From assembly GCF_019024285.1 (NCBI RefSeq), contig NZ_WMKZ01000004.1, positions 1 to 64,000 of the forward strand: a DNA stretch of 64,000 nucleotides. Direction: 5' to 3'. The DNA comes from Alkalihalobacterium elongatum. GTDB lineage: Bacteria; Bacillota; Bacilli; Bacillales; Bacillaceae_F. This document shows positions 8,540 to 18,354 of this stretch, piece by piece (within the stretch, counting starts at the first letter, position 1; the number at the start of each line of letters is the position of its first letter). A program made the translations under genes and the position numbers. The notes below the pieces were generated by a model. That model did not search any database, had not been told where the DNA came from, and saw nothing but the letters and a program-made list of their open reading frames with translations.

Positions 8540-8578
8540 AAATAAAAAGACACCACCATATAAGATAGCAGTGTCTTT
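8540..8578 (-). terminator. Terminator after phoU
   Basis: AAAGACAC and GTGTCTTT form a stem. On the minus strand the hairpin is followed by TTTTTATTTTTT. It closes the second pst-phoU operon. Confidence 0.75.
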
Positions 8579-8648
8579 ATACTAGTAAAACAAATAAAAG
8601 TGTAAGTCTTATTTATAATATAATTATAAATAAATTTAGTAAAACCAA

Positions 8649-9302
8649 TTAATTTAAGTCAAAGTATTGTCCATTCACTTCATAAACGATACATTCAGCT
8701 AAATTTGTTGCATAATCGGCGATACGTTCAATGTAACGACCTATGAATGCCAAGTTAATCGCAGTTTCTACATGATTAGTGCTTTCCTGGACTTTAAACA
8801 AACTTTGTATAAAGTCAGCATACATTCGATCTACCGTATCGTCTAGAATAGCAATTCTTTGCGCATTTAATATGTCACTATGATAATAAGCTGCTATGGC
8901 ACTCGAGAGCATTTCTGTAGCTCTTTCTGATAAAGTGATCAAATTGTTTCGAAAATGATCAAGTTCAGACGGAGGGACCCGCTTACCTATTTTAGCTATA
9001 TCAACAGCAAGGTCTCCAATTCTCTCTAGATCACTAGAAATTTTAAGAGCCACGATCAGTTTACGTAGGTCAGATGCTACGGGTTGTTGTTTCGCTATTA
9101 GTAATGTCACACTTTCGTTTATTTGAAGTTCGAATTGATTGACATTCTGATCATTACGGATAACATCATCTAGTACTTGGTGATCATTAGCTTTAAACCC
9201 ATCTAGAGCATGCTGTAATGCCATTTCTACGACCTGGCCCATCTCTAAAATCTTTGACTTAATTTCTTTAAGTTCAGTTTCGAAGCTACCTCGTATCATC
9301 AT
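8649..9302 (-). CDS. phoU: Phosphate-signalling protein PhoU
   Basis: This 217-residue all-helical protein couples the Pst importer to phosphate sensing and limits phosphate uptake. It has two three-helix bundles, each with a metal-site motif: SSDLERIGDLAVDI near residue 90 and YIERIADYATNLAE near 195. The length is typical. It is the last gene of pstS-pstC-pstA-pstB-phoU, 21 nt after pstB. The ribosome binding site is weak (GTGATGTGAG). It is the only phoU beside the two pst operons. Confidence 0.95.
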   Translation of the reverse strand: MMIRGSFETELKEIKSKILEMGQVVEMALQHALDGFKANDHQVLDDVIRNDQNVNQFELQINESVTLLIAKQQPVASDLRKLIVALKISSDLERIGDLAVDIAKIGKRVPPSELDHFRNNLITLSERATEMLSSAIAAYYHSDILNAQRIAILDDTVDRMYADFIQSLFKVQESTNHVETAINLAFIGRYIERIADYATNLAECIVYEVNGQYFDLN

Positions 9303-9323
9303 AAAAAACTCACATCACTTTCT

Positions 9324-10163
9324 TTATCCGAAGCGACCAGTTATATAGTCCTCCGTCCGCTTATCAGTAGGATTCGAGAAAATCTTACCAGTCTGATCAT
9401 ATTCCACCAATTCACCTGTTAAAAAGAAAGCTGTTCTATCTGAAATACGAGCAGCTTGTTGCATGTTATGAGTAACAATTGCAATGCTATAGTCTTTTTT
9501 CAGTTGTTGTACTAACTCCTCAACTTTTAAGGTAGAAATTGGATCTAATGCTGACGTCGGCTCATCCATTAAGATCACATCAGGCTCTATCGCTAAACAT
9601 CTTGCAATACAAATTCTTTGTTGTTGACCACCTGATAAACCATAAGCATTTTCATGAAGACGATCCTTAACTTCATCCCAAATCGCTGCTCCACGCAAGC
9701 TTTTTTCAACAATCTCTTTTAAGATTTTCTTATCACGAATACCATGTATTTTAGGACCATAGGCTACATTTTCAAAAATAGATTTCGGAAATGGATTCGG
9801 TTTCTGAAAAACCATTCCAACGCGTGTTCTTAATTCCTCTACACCAAATGATTTATCGAGAATGTTACGTTCTCTATATAATATCTCACCTGAAATCTTA
9901 ACTGATGGAACTAATTCTACCATTCGGTTTAATGTCTTAATATATGTTGACTTCCCACAACCAGAAGGCCCAATAATAGCCGTTACTTCATTTTCATAAA
10001 TTGGAAGATTAATATTCTTCAGTGCATGATCTTTACCGTACCAAAGGTTTAAATCTTTGGTATGATAAACAATCTTCTTATTATCTTGTACTTTAGGAGA
10101 AACCTCTTTCTCTCCCTGTTCATTAACCTTATTGTAATCTACTGAAATTGTAATAGATGACAT
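9324..10163 (-). CDS. pstB: Phosphate ABC transporter ATPase PstB (copy 2)
   Basis: This 279-residue ATPase drives the Pst phosphate importer. It has Walker [10 protein letters not shown] near residue 68, the signature LSGGQQQR near 177, Walker [13 protein letters not shown] and the His switch in VTHNMQQ. I start at ATG 10161-10163, which has GGGGG 8-9 nt upstream, rather than the upstream TTG. An N-terminal extension of about 35 residues precedes the ATPase core. It is highly similar to the other PstB, for example in the shared [10 protein letters not shown] block. Confidence 0.95.
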   Translation of the reverse strand: MSSITISVDYNKVNEQGEKEVSPKVQDNKKIVYHTKDLNLWYGKDHALKNINLPIYENEVTAIIGPSGCGKSTYIKTLNRMVELVPSVKISGEILYRERNILDKSFGVEELRTRVGMVFQKPNPFPKSIFENVAYGPKIHGIRDKKILKEIVEKSLRGAAIWDEVKDRLHENAYGLSGGQQQRICIARCLAIEPDVILMDEPTSALDPISTLKVEELVQQLKKDYSIAIVTHNMQQAARISDRTAFFLTGELVEYDQTGKIFSNPTDKRTEDYITGRFG

Positions 10164-10183
10164 TTTACATACCCCCAAATTAA

Positions 10184-11068
10184 TCAGTATCTATTCTGAA
10201 ATTTGTTTCGAATAATAATTGCAATTGAGTTCATAACAAACAAAACGATTAACAAAACAAGAATGGTAGCAGCAGCTAAATTTGCATACTCATCAACTAA
10301 TACTGAATCAATAGTCCAGTAATAGATTTGCATCGGCAATGCTGTAAAAGTGTCAAAGATACTACCTGGTATTGGAATAAGTAATGCAGGTATTCCAATA
10401 ACAACTAATGGAGCTGTTTCTCCAATTGCTCTTGATAAGGCTAAAATCGTTCCAGTTAAAATACCTGGCAGCGAAGACGGTAAGACAATATTCTTTATCG
10501 TTTGCCACTTCGTAGCACCCATCCCATATGATGCTTCTCTTAAAAACGATGGAACAGAACGAATCGCCTCTTGACTAGCAACGACAACAATTGGTAGTAC
10601 GAGTAAAGCCATCGTTAATCCCCCAGCAATAATGCTAGGTCCAAACCCAAAAATTCGAACAAATACAGTTAGACCTAATAATCCAAATACAATTGATGGA
10701 ACGCCTGCTAAATTAGTAATGTTGGTCTGAATAAATGAAGAAAGTTTTCCTTTTTTGGCGTATTCTTCTAAATAAATAGCTGTCCCCACACCTAAAATCA
10801 TTGTTACAGGTCCAACAATCAACATGAGCCACAGTGTACCTACAATTGCACCTTTAATTCCCGCACGTTCTGCACTTGTAGAAAGTTTATTAGTTAGAAA
10901 CTCAAAGTTTAACCAACCTATACTTTCTACAAATACTCGATATAATAAAATAGCTAGAACAACTAGGCCAAATAATGTTGATAATAAGAATAAATACTTA
11001 AGAAGTTTATTTAAGAACAATCGAGATTTCATCTTTTTTTGAACGATTTCAGTATCTATATACTTCAT
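10184..11068 (-). CDS. pstA: Phosphate ABC transporter permease PstA (copy 2)
   Basis: A 294-residue permease with six hydrophobic segments that pairs with PstC as the phosphate channel. The EAA loop is [20 protein letters not shown] near residue 190. [14 protein letters not shown] and [10 protein letters not shown] are conserved PstA blocks. The ATG at 11066-11068 follows GGGAGG and comes 1 nt after the pstC stop, so translation is coupled. Confidence 0.94.
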   Translation of the reverse strand: MKYIDTEIVQKKMKSRLFLNKLLKYLFLLSTLFGLVVLAILLYRVFVESIGWLNFEFLTNKLSTSAERAGIKGAIVGTLWLMLIVGPVTMILGVGTAIYLEEYAKKGKLSSFIQTNITNLAGVPSIVFGLLGLTVFVRIFGFGPSIIAGGLTMALLVLPIVVVASQEAIRSVPSFLREASYGMGATKWQTIKNIVLPSSLPGILTGTILALSRAIGETAPLVVIGIPALLIPIPGSIFDTFTALPMQIYYWTIDSVLVDEYANLAAATILVLLIVLFVMNSIAIIIRNKFQNRY

Positions 11069-11069
11069 T

Positions 11070-12005
11070 TTAATAAACCTCCCTATATTTGCGAGAGATG
11101 TATCTTGCAAGCAAGTTCATCAATAACGTGAATACAAAAAGAGTCATTGCTACAGCATATAAGCTATAATAGGCTGTTGTTCCAGCTGCAGCATCTCCAC
11201 TTGTAACCTCTACAATATAAGCTGTCATGGTCTGCATTGATTGTGTGATATCAAATGTTAAATTTTTTGAACTACCGCTTGCAATAGTCACGATCATAGT
11301 CTCTCCAATCGCACGTGAAATTCCAAGTACGAACGAGGCTACGATCCCCGAAATTGCAGCAGGGATAACAACACGAAATGTCACTTCTAACTTTGTTGAT
11401 CCCATTGCTAATGCCCCTTCTCTCATAGCATTTGGGACTGAGTTCATAGCATCCTCCGATAAAGAAGCTACCATTGGAATAATCATAATTCCCATAACAA
11501 TACCAGGGCTCAATACATTTGTTGCCTGTAATGCAGGGATGAACTCTCTTAAAAGTGGAGTTACGAATGTAAACGCAAAGAAACCATATACAATTGTTGG
11601 TATTCCTGCTAAAACTTCAATAAGTGGTTTTAACACTCTTCTTGTGCTTTCAGAAGCATACTCACTTAAGAAAATCGCTGTAGTTAATCCAATTGGAATA
11701 GCTACAAGCATGGCAATTAGTGAACTCATTAGTGTACCGACCAATAGTGGTAGAATACTAAATTTTGGCTCAACTGGACTTAATGGTCTTAATTCTTTAC
11801 TAGTAAAAAAATCGATAAATGAAACTGCTTTGAAAAATAAAGTAGTCTCATAAATTAATGTAAAGACGATACCTACAGTTGTTAAAATCGATATAAGTGC
11901 TGCACCAAATAAAAGAACAGGGATTACTTTTCCACTTACTTTACTAACACTCATCGTTTTATTATTCTTCTGTATTAACTCTCTAACACTAACAGCTTTA
12001 GCCAT
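11070..12005 (-). CDS. pstC: Phosphate ABC transporter permease PstC (copy 2)
   Basis: A 311-residue inner-membrane permease with six hydrophobic segments. Conserved PstC blocks are IEVLAGIPTIVYGFFA near residue 130, the loop EGALAMGSTKLEVTFRVVIP near 190 and SRAIGETMIVTIASG near 225. It lies downstream of pstS, separated by a hairpin, and directly before pstA. Confidence 0.94.
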   Translation of the reverse strand: MAKAVSVRELIQKNNKTMSVSKVSGKVIPVLLFGAALISILTTVGIVFTLIYETTLFFKAVSFIDFFTSKELRPLSPVEPKFSILPLLVGTLMSSLIAMLVAIPIGLTTAIFLSEYASESTRRVLKPLIEVLAGIPTIVYGFFAFTFVTPLLREFIPALQATNVLSPGIVMGIMIIPMVASLSEDAMNSVPNAMREGALAMGSTKLEVTFRVVIPAAISGIVASFVLGISRAIGETMIVTIASGSSKNLTFDITQSMQTMTAYIVEVTSGDAAAGTTAYYSLYAVAMTLFVFTLLMNLLARYISRKYREVY

Positions 12006-12092
12006 TTAAAACTGTCCCCTTTCGAACGATTCCTTGTTTCTAGATTTCCAGCTCCCCTGGAAATTCCACCCCTATTTATCTTTAAATGATAT

Positions 12093-12122
12093 AAGATGAG
12101 GAGGTGTTTCACTCCTCATCTT
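12093..12122 (-). other. Hairpin between pstS and pstC (copy 2)
   Basis: An 11-bp perfect inverted repeat, AAGATGAGGAG with CTCCTCATCTT, in the gap after pstS. No strong T-run follows, so it probably stabilises the abundant pstS message or partly reduces read-through. Confidence 0.65.
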
Positions 12123-12144
12123 TAAATAAACGTTATTAAGTTAC

Positions 12145-13164
12145 TTATTTAATAGATTGTACAAATTCAAGGTTAGCTTTTAACTCTTCGTCTGGAAGTG
12201 GAGCAAAACCAGTTTCACCAGCGAAGTCGTTAGCAGCAGTAAAGATATATTCAGCAAAAGCCTTTACTTGAGGTTTTTCTTTAGCTGCATTAATGCTTAA
12301 GTTTGTAAATACAGGACGAGTGAATGGTCCATACTCACCATCTTCTTTAATAGTGTCTAAAGAAGGTGCAACTGGTCCATTACCAAAGTCAACTGCAATA
12401 GCTTTAATTTTGTCAGTGTTGTTTGCATAGTAACCATAGCCAAAGAAAGCAATTGCGTTTTTATCTTCAGAAACTAAACTTACTAAAGTTGAATATTCTT
12501 GTTGAAGGTTAATAGTTGCAACTAGATCTTGTTCTTCAATAATTTCCTTAACGAAAAACTCATTTGTTCCGTGGTTCTCGTTTGGTCCGTAGAAGTTAAT
12601 TTGCTCTTCAGGCCAATCAGAACGAATATCTGACCACATTACAACGTCATCTTCTTTAATGTTACCTGTTACAAACATGTTCTTAATTTCTTCTTCAGTC
12701 ATTTCTGTAGCCCAGTCATTTTCTGGGTGAATTACCATTGTTAATCCATCTAATGCTACTTTAAATTCTTTTGATTCAATATTGTTAGCTTCTAATTCTT
12801 CAAGCTCTTCATCTTTAATTCCACGAGATGCGTTAGCAAGGTCAGTTTCACCTACTACGTATTTCTTCATACCAGCACTTGTACCAGCACGGCTAACTTC
12901 AACACTTACATTTTCTTGTTCATTTAACATAAATTCTTCTGCTAAACGAGCCATTAATGGATAAACAGTACCAGATCCATCAATAGTTACTGAACCAGAT
13001 AATTCTTCTACTTGTTCTTGTTTCGGCTCCGCATCGTTATTGTTACTATCATTAGCTGATGAACCTCCAGTATCAGTTTCAGTACTGCTAGATCCACAAG
13101 CAGTTGCAAAAAGCATCATTGAAGCCATTCCTAAAGTTAAAGCTGAACGTTTGAAAAATTTCAT
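12145..13164 (-). CDS. pstS: Phosphate-binding lipoprotein PstS (copy 2)
   Basis: This 339-residue lipoprotein captures phosphate outside the cell. The signal ends in the lipobox ATAC (Cys23), followed by a Ser/Thr/Asn-rich linker. PstS ligand-site segments are GSGTVYPLM near residue 64, SRAGTSAGMKKY near 90, and NENHGTNEFF near 195. It begins an operon of five genes and has a PhoP-box array upstream. Confidence 0.95.
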   Translation of the reverse strand: MKFFKRSALTLGMASMMLFATACGSSSTETDTGGSSANDSNNNDAEPKQEQVEELSGSVTIDGSGTVYPLMARLAEEFMLNEQENVSVEVSRAGTSAGMKKYVVGETDLANASRGIKDEELEELEANNIESKEFKVALDGLTMVIHPENDWATEMTEEEIKNMFVTGNIKEDDVVMWSDIRSDWPEEQINFYGPNENHGTNEFFVKEIIEEQDLVATINLQQEYSTLVSLVSEDKNAIAFFGYGYYANNTDKIKAIAVDFGNGPVAPSLDTIKEDGEYGPFTRPVFTNLSINAAKEKPQVKAFAEYIFTAANDFAGETGFAPLPDEELKANLEFVQSIK

Positions 13165-13300
13165 TAATATTTCCCCCTAAGAGTTTAATTGTTGTTTGAT
13201 TTGTTGTTAATAATAGATAGAATGGTTAATTCATAGTTAAATCTTTTAAACCTCTCTACCATGCCTCCCTAGCGCGCTTGTGTTCCTTACTACGTTTCTA

Positions 13301-13354
13301 AGAATACTCCCGTTCTATTAACCTGATATGAATAAAGTGTAAACCTTTTGTAAA
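13301..13354 (-). promoter_or_regulatory. pstS: PhoP-box promoter of the second pst operon
   Basis: Four hexamers at exact 11-bp steps on the minus strand: TTTACA (13354-13349), TTTACA (13343-13338), TTCATA (13332-13327), TTAATA (13321-13316). TATTCT (13306-13301) follows after 9 nt as -10. The leader to pstS is about 135 nt long. Confidence 0.75.
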
Positions 13355-13455
13355 TATGATCATTTATAAGTATTAATAAATAGACACAAATAACCTAAAA
13401 GCCTTATATTTCAACATTTTTTGAGAATATACTTCTATATTTTTTCTAGTAATTT

Positions 13456-13490
13456 CCTAAAAAAATACTGCTGACATTTTAGCCAGCAGC
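13456..13490 (-). terminator. Terminator after the atypical regulator gene
   Basis: CTGCTGGC pairs with GTCAGCAG and is followed on the minus strand by TATTTTTTT, 13 nt past the stop codon. Confidence 0.8.
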
Positions 13491-13502
13491 ATGTTTTAAA
13501 CC

Positions 13503-14276
13503 TTATATGATTACAACCCAACTGAAACTTAAGACTTTTGAACTCGTCTCTTGAAGCATGTACCCTACATTTCTTATGGTCTTAATGTATTTTTTTTCAC
13601 TGGTTGATGGTTCAATTTTACTGCGGATACGATTAATAAAAACATCAATAATTCGGTGATCACCTTGCTCTTCATATCCACGAATGGCAGTTAAAAGCTT
13701 CTTCCTTGAAACTGCCTTTCCTCGATATTCATACAGGAACATTAGAATTTCAAACTCTTTTTGCGTTAACTCGATCTGCTCCTTTTTATAATAGACTGTA
13801 TAACTTTCTGGAAAGATATCAATATCGCCAATTGTAAGTTTGCGACTTTTTTTCTGATGGGAGACCATTTCAGTAACTTTCTTATTTTCACCTAATCCTA
13901 CTTGCGCGCGTCGCAATATTGCTTTTATTTTTGCCACAAGTTTTTTTGAATGAACTGGTTTAGCATAATAAGCATCTGCACCGAGTTCTAATCCCAGTAC
14001 GGCATCTAATTCATGGAAATGCTCTGATAATAAAATAATTGGCGTCCAATTTTTTTCCTCATAGCGCATTTGACGACAGAGTTCAATTCCATCAATTTCT
14101 GGGGCATGCATCTCCGAAATAATTGTCAACGGTTTTTTTACAGCAATTAATTCAATAGCTTCTTTATTACTTGATGCTGTAACTAAAACAAATCCTACTT
14201 CCTCAAGTCGATAACGCAATGTCTTGATGAGAGATTTATCAGTAGAAATTAAGAGGATGTTATTCCCATTCACCAT
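13503..14276 (-). CDS. Atypical OmpR/PhoB-family response regulator
   Basis: A 257-residue DNA-binding regulator. Residues 5-120 form a receiver and 155-245 a PhoB-type winged helix (QKEFEILMFLYEYRGKAVSR, then TIRNVGYML). The acidic pair at the end of strand 1 is replaced by Ser11-Thr12, and the phosphoacceptor position is Glu55 (SEMHAPEIDG), while Ser84 and Lys106-Pro107 are kept. Normal Asp phosphorylation is therefore unlikely. I start at the ATG after GGGAGGGAAG. There is no partner kinase. It lies alone between the two pst operons, with its own PhoP-box promoter. Confidence 0.88.
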   Translation of the reverse strand: MVNGNNILLISTDKSLIKTLRYRLEEVGFVLVTASSNKEAIELIAVKKPLTIISEMHAPEIDGIELCRQMRYEEKNWTPIILLSEHFHELDAVLGLELGADAYYAKPVHSKKLVAKIKAILRRAQVGLGENKKVTEMVSHQKKSRKLTIGDIDIFPESYTVYYKKEQIELTQKEFEILMFLYEYRGKAVSRKKLLTAIRGYEEQGDHRIIDVFINRIRSKIEPSTSEKKYIKTIRNVGYMLQETSSKVLSFSWVVII

Positions 14277-14350
14277 TTTTCTTCCCTCCCAAAACCCTAA
14301 AAAAGAGATAAATTTGTTCAAAGTGTTTTTATGATAATGGTCTTAAAAAT

Positions 14351-14382
14351 AGTATAACGTAAGATTGTAAAGGTTTTGTTAA
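14351..14382 (-). promoter_or_regulatory. PhoP-box promoter of the atypical regulator
   Basis: TTAACA (14382-14377) and TTTACA (14371-14366) are 11 bp apart on the minus strand. A -10 TATACT (14356-14351) begins 9 nt later, the same geometry as the pst and cotransporter promoters. Confidence 0.65.
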
Positions 14383-14402
14383 AATAAAAACGTTTACATT
14401 GT

Positions 14403-14430
14403 CCTCTACCAGCATATTAGCTGGCAGAGG
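14403..14430 (-). terminator. Hairpin after the first pst operon
   Basis: CCTCTGCCAGC pairs with GCTGGTAGAGG, 14 nt past pstB. The following T-rich stretch is interrupted, so it may be a leaky terminator before the regulator gene. Confidence 0.6.
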
Positions 14431-14444
14431 TAATAAACCAATAC

Positions 14445-15260
14445 TTAACCAAAACGACCAGTTATATAATTTTCTGTACTTTCATGTTGTGGGTTTGTAA
14501 AAATTGTATTAGTTTCATCAAATTCTACTAAATCACCATTTAAGAAAAATGCAGTCTTATCTGAAATACGGGCTGCTTGTTGCATATTATGAGTAACGAT
14601 AATAATGGAGTACTCTTCTTTTAGGGATTGAATCAATTCTTCAATATTTGCAGTAGAACGTGGATCAAGTGCTGAAGTAGGTTCATCCATTAGGATCACT
14701 TCAGGTTGTACAGCTAAGCAGCGCGCAATACAAAGACGTTGCTGTTGTCCTCCTGATAATCCGAGAGCAGACTCATTTAATCTATCCTTCACTTCATCCC
14801 AAAGTGCCGCTCCTCGTAAACTCTTTTCAACAAGCTCTGCCAATTTCTTTTTATCTTTTAATCCATGAACACGTGGTCCAAATGCTACATTATCGAAAAT
14901 AGATTTCGGAAACGGGTTTGGCTTCTGGAATACCATACCAATAGCGCTTCTTAACTCTACTAAATTAACCGAAGGATCAAAGATATTCGTATCATGATAG
15001 ATTACTTCCCCACTGATTTTAATTATGGGTACTAATTCAATCATTCGATTTAGCGTTTTTAAGAAAGTAGATTTTCCACAGCCTGATGGACCAATAATTG
15101 CAGTAACACCATTTTTCGGTATTTGCATATCAATATTTTTTAATGCTTGGTCGTTTCCATACCATAAGTTTAATCCCTTTACATTAAAGATATTTTCTTG
15201 AATTTTTGTCTCTATATTCTGATTTTCTTTTTGTTTCACCACAGTTTCTAATATTGCCAT
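14445..15260 (-). CDS. pstB: Phosphate ABC transporter ATPase PstB (copy 1)
   Basis: A 271-residue ATPase with Walker [10 protein letters not shown] near residue 60, signature LSGGQQQR near 169, Walker [13 protein letters not shown] and the His of VTHNMQQ. It energises the PstCA channel encoded upstream. GGGAGG precedes the ATG. It ends the four-gene pstSCAB operon, which has no phoU of its own. It differs from copy 2 mainly in the N-terminal 30 residues. Confidence 0.95.
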   Translation of the reverse strand: MAILETVVKQKENQNIETKIQENIFNVKGLNLWYGNDQALKNIDMQIPKNGVTAIIGPSGCGKSTFLKTLNRMIELVPIIKISGEVIYHDTNIFDPSVNLVELRSAIGMVFQKPNPFPKSIFDNVAFGPRVHGLKDKKKLAELVEKSLRGAALWDEVKDRLNESALGLSGGQQQRLCIARCLAVQPEVILMDEPTSALDPRSTANIEELIQSLKEEYSIIIVTHNMQQAARISDKTAFFLNGDLVEFDETNTIFTNPQHESTENYITGRFG

Positions 15261-15332
15261 TAGTTTATCCTCCCTTTATTTAAATGCTTCTTACATCCCA
15301 TCTTGTAAGTAAGTTATTTTAACCTACCTAGT

Positions 15333-16187
15333 TTATAACAACTCATTTTTCTTACGATAATAGTTTCTCACTAATATTGCTGATAAGTTTAATAGAACAA
15401 CCATGATAATTAATACAAGTGCTGTACCATATGCAATTGGTCGTACAACAGCCGTTTGTGCATGCTGGGTTGCCAAAATAAATAGGTGATAAGGTAATGC
15501 CATAAATTGATCCGTAACACTTTGGGGTAATACTGGTAAAAAGTATGCTGCACCTGTCAATATTATTGGTGCTGTTTCTCCAGCAGCTCTGGCTAGGCCA
15601 AGAATAGAACCTGTTGCCATACCAGGAATCGCAGAAGGAAGAACAAGTTGGCGAATCGTTTGCCATTTTGTAGCCCCTAATGCTAGCCCACCTTCACGAA
15701 AAGATGTAGGTACAGCTTTTAATGCTTCTTCTGTAGCTGTAATTACCCATGGTAAGACCATAATCGCTAAGGTAATAGCTGCAGTAATTAGACCCGTTCC
15801 CAACTTAAGCATCGAGGCAAAGATAGCTAAACCAAAAAGTCCATATACAATCGATGGTACACCTGCTAGATTTCGAATACTCATTCTTATCATCCGAACC
15901 ACAGGTCCTTGTTTAGCATATTCATTTAGATATATAGCAGCACCTACTCCTACGGGAACAGATATTATAATAGTTAGTGAAGCAACATAAAAAGTACCTA
16001 CAATCGCTGGCCATATTCCACCTTCAGTCATATTACTCCGAGGGCGGTCTGTAATAAATGTCCAACTTAAAACATGTGCTCCATTACTCACTATCCAATA
16101 GAGCAAAAGGAGGAGTGCACCAATTGTCATCGCAGCGAAAAAACCACAAACTGTAAACCATAATTTTTCTGTCATCTGTTTAGTCAT
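15333..16187 (-). CDS. pstA: Phosphate ABC transporter permease PstA (copy 1)
   Basis: A 284-residue inner-membrane permease with six hydrophobic segments. Conserved PstA blocks are [14 protein letters not shown] near residue 110, the EAA loop [20 protein letters not shown] near 167, and RAAGETAPII near 205. AAAGGAGG lies upstream of the ATG. It overlaps pstC by 8 nt. Confidence 0.94.
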   Translation of the reverse strand: MTKQMTEKLWFTVCGFFAAMTIGALLLLLYWIVSNGAHVLSWTFITDRPRSNMTEGGIWPAIVGTFYVASLTIIISVPVGVGAAIYLNEYAKQGPVVRMIRMSIRNLAGVPSIVYGLFGLAIFASMLKLGTGLITAAITLAIMVLPWVITATEEALKAVPTSFREGGLALGATKWQTIRQLVLPSAIPGMATGSILGLARAAGETAPIILTGAAYFLPVLPQSVTDQFMALPYHLFILATQHAQTAVVRPIAYGTALVLIIMVVLLNLSAILVRNYYRKKNELL

Positions 16188-17181
16188 TTTGTAGTTTCCT
16201 CCTTTGCTTTGAAATTAAAATATCTGCAATAAGGTTAACTACGAATGTGATAGTAAATAGAATTAATGCAGTTACAAACAATGCACTATAATGAAGACTT
16301 CCCCACGCTACATCTGACCCCTCAATAGCTATATTGGCCGTAAGTGTACGAACTGACGTTAAAAAGTCTGGTACTACAACCCCAAAGAATTCGCGTAAAG
16401 GCATATCTATTGCGTTACCCGCAGCCATTAAGACAGTCATTGTCTCCCCTACGGCACGACCAAAACCTAGCATGCAACCTGCAACTATTCCTGACTTAGC
16501 AGCTGGAACAATGATTATTTTGATTGTCTCCCATTTAGAAGCACCTAAAGCATATGCCGCTTCGCGGTAATCTTTTGGTACACTTCTTAATGAGTCTTCA
16601 GCAATACTAATAATCGTAGGAAGAGCCATAACCGAAAGAATAACAGATGCAGTTAAAGCCGTTAATCCATTCGATAAATTAAATACGTTTGCAATGATTG
16701 GTGATAAAATAACTAAGGCAATAAACCCTAATACAACAGACGGGAAAATTGCTAGTATTTCAATAACGGGCTTTAAAAATTCACGTACTCTTTTAGGAGC
16801 AACTTCTGCTATAAATATCGCAGTAAATATTCCCCAAGGTATAGCAATAGCAAGCGCTCCTACTGTTACCATAAATGAACCAATAATAAATGGAAGTGCA
16901 CCATACCCTGCTCCCTGTGGTGATGAAGGATACCATCTAGTACCTGTTAAAAACTCCATTAATCCTACCTCTCGAATAGCTCCTGAACCTTCTCTTAAAA
17001 GGAAAAATAGTATCATAGCTAAAATAAATATAGCCATCATTCCAAATATGAAAAAGGCTTTTTCAACTAAATAATCCATAATATTGGACTTGAACGATTT
17101 CTGAGTTAACTTTTCTTTCGTTACAAGTTTGAGTTGATTTAATTCTTTACTGTCAGATGTTTTCTCAGCTTGCAATCCCAC
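16180..17181 (-). CDS. pstC: Phosphate ABC transporter permease PstC (copy 1)
   Basis: A 333-residue channel subunit with a long, charged cytoplasmic N terminus of about 35 residues before the first membrane segment. It has IEILAIFPSVVLGFIA, the loop EAAYALGASKWETIKIIIVP and GRAVGETMTVLMAAGN. The start is a GTG placed 5 nt after GGAGGGG. The stop overlaps pstA. Confidence 0.93.
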   Translation of the reverse strand: MGLQAEKTSDSKELNQLKLVTKEKLTQKSFKSNIMDYLVEKAFFIFGMMAIFILAMILFFLLREGSGAIREVGLMEFLTGTRWYPSSPQGAGYGALPFIIGSFMVTVGALAIAIPWGIFTAIFIAEVAPKRVREFLKPVIEILAIFPSVVLGFIALVILSPIIANVFNLSNGLTALTASVILSVMALPTIISIAEDSLRSVPKDYREAAYALGASKWETIKIIIVPAAKSGIVAGCMLGFGRAVGETMTVLMAAGNAIDMPLREFFGVVVPDFLTSVRTLTANIAIEGSDVAWGSLHYSALFVTALILFTITFVVNLIADILISKQRRKLQND

Positions 17182-17225
17182 GGTTTCCCCTCCAAACCTT
17201 TTCTAAACAAGTTTCTAGTACAAAT

Positions 17226-17269
17226 CATAACTATAGGAATTACCCTAATTGGGCAATTCCTAAGCTATG
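17226..17269 (-). other. Hairpin between pstS and pstC (copy 1)
   Basis: A palindrome centred on TAGGAATT and AATTCCTA with inner CCC/GGG pairs. It has no T-run and occupies the same place as the hairpin in the second pst operon, so it likely protects the pstS message or lowers read-through. Confidence 0.6.
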
Positions 17270-17283
17270 TGATTTTTATTTAA

Positions 17284-18276
17284 TTACCACTCAAGACCTA
17301 AATCAGAATATACTTTCTTATTATCTTCTTGATATGCACCGATTTCAAAGAAGCCCGTTGCTTCTACTTGTCCTTTTGCATCCTCATCTTGTAGGACCCA
17401 AGTTAAATAATGTAAGACTAAACCTTCAGGGGTACCGTTTGTATAGAAGAATAATGGACGAGCAACTGGATAATCGCCACTCGCTACATTTGCTTTGTCT
17501 AAAGGGGAAAAGTACTCAGAATTTTCATCTAATGCGACTTCTAACGTTGTAACTTTATCATCCACATAACCTACACCAATGTAACCAATTGCATTTACTT
17601 CTTGCTCGATTGCTTCTTTAATTGCTGAAGTACCAGGCATAAACATTGCACCTGCAGCGAAATCTTCTGTATCCATTACTACTTCATTAAAAAATACATA
17701 CGTACCAGAGTTTGATTGACGAGAATATACAGAGATTTCTCCACCGTCTTCCCAACCTAGTTCTGACCAATCTGTAACTACTCCAGTAAAGATGTCTTTT
17801 AATTGAGCAATTGTCATTTGTGTTACTGGGTTTTCAGGGTGTACTGCTACCGCAACACCATCTTGACCTACTACAAACTCATGAACGTCTACACCATTTT
17901 CCGCTGCAGATTGAATTTCTTCCTCTTTAATCGCACGTGAAGATTGAGCGATATCCACGTCATTGTTAATTAATGCTGTAATACCAGTACCTGATCCTCC
18001 ACCAGTTACAGCAAGACCTGCATCTTCGTTCACATTATCCATGTAATATTCAGCTAGCGCTTGTCCTAAGTTAACCATTGTATCCGATCCACGAATCTGT
18101 AATGTACCCGATGGTAACTCTGCTACCTCTTCTGTTGGAGTTTCGTTTGAATTATCTCCTCCTGTTGTACCACCATCATTTGTTGTTGGTTCTGAAGTAT
18201 TCCCACTACCACATGCTGCTAACGCCATAATTGAAGCCCCTAGAACTACTGATAAAACTCTACCTCTAAATTTCAT
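17284..18276 (-). CDS. pstS: Phosphate-binding lipoprotein PstS (copy 1)
   Basis: A 330-residue extracellular lipoprotein with lipobox ALAAC (Cys22) and an acidic Thr/Asn/Gly-rich linker. The ligand-binding segments are RGSDTMVNLGQ near residue 68, GGGSGTGITAL near 92 and SRQSNSGTYVFF near 185. I place the start at ATG 18274-18276, 7 nt after GGAGGAG, and not at the upstream frame opening. It heads pstSCAB and is only distantly similar to the other PstS, so affinities may differ. Confidence 0.94.
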   Translation of the reverse strand: MKFRGRVLSVVLGASIMALAACGSGNTSEPTTNDGGTTGGDNSNETPTEEVAELPSGTLQIRGSDTMVNLGQALAEYYMDNVNEDAGLAVTGGGSGTGITALINNDVDIAQSSRAIKEEEIQSAAENGVDVHEFVVGQDGVAVAVHPENPVTQMTIAQLKDIFTGVVTDWSELGWEDGGEISVYSRQSNSGTYVFFNEVVMDTEDFAAGAMFMPGTSAIKEAIEQEVNAIGYIGVGYVDDKVTTLEVALDENSEYFSPLDKANVASGDYPVARPLFFYTNGTPEGLVLHYLTWVLQDEDAKGQVEATGFFEIGAYQEDNKKVYSDLGLEW

Positions 18277-18354
18277 CGTATTGCTCCTCCTTCTCCTAAT
18301 CACACTGTTTTTGTGTTTCTTTTGTTTCATTTCGATTACAAGTATAAATTTTAA

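Noticed and set aside
11227-11853. 208-codon plus-strand frame inside pstC
   Set aside because: It is the complement of a strongly supported permease gene and has no start signals.
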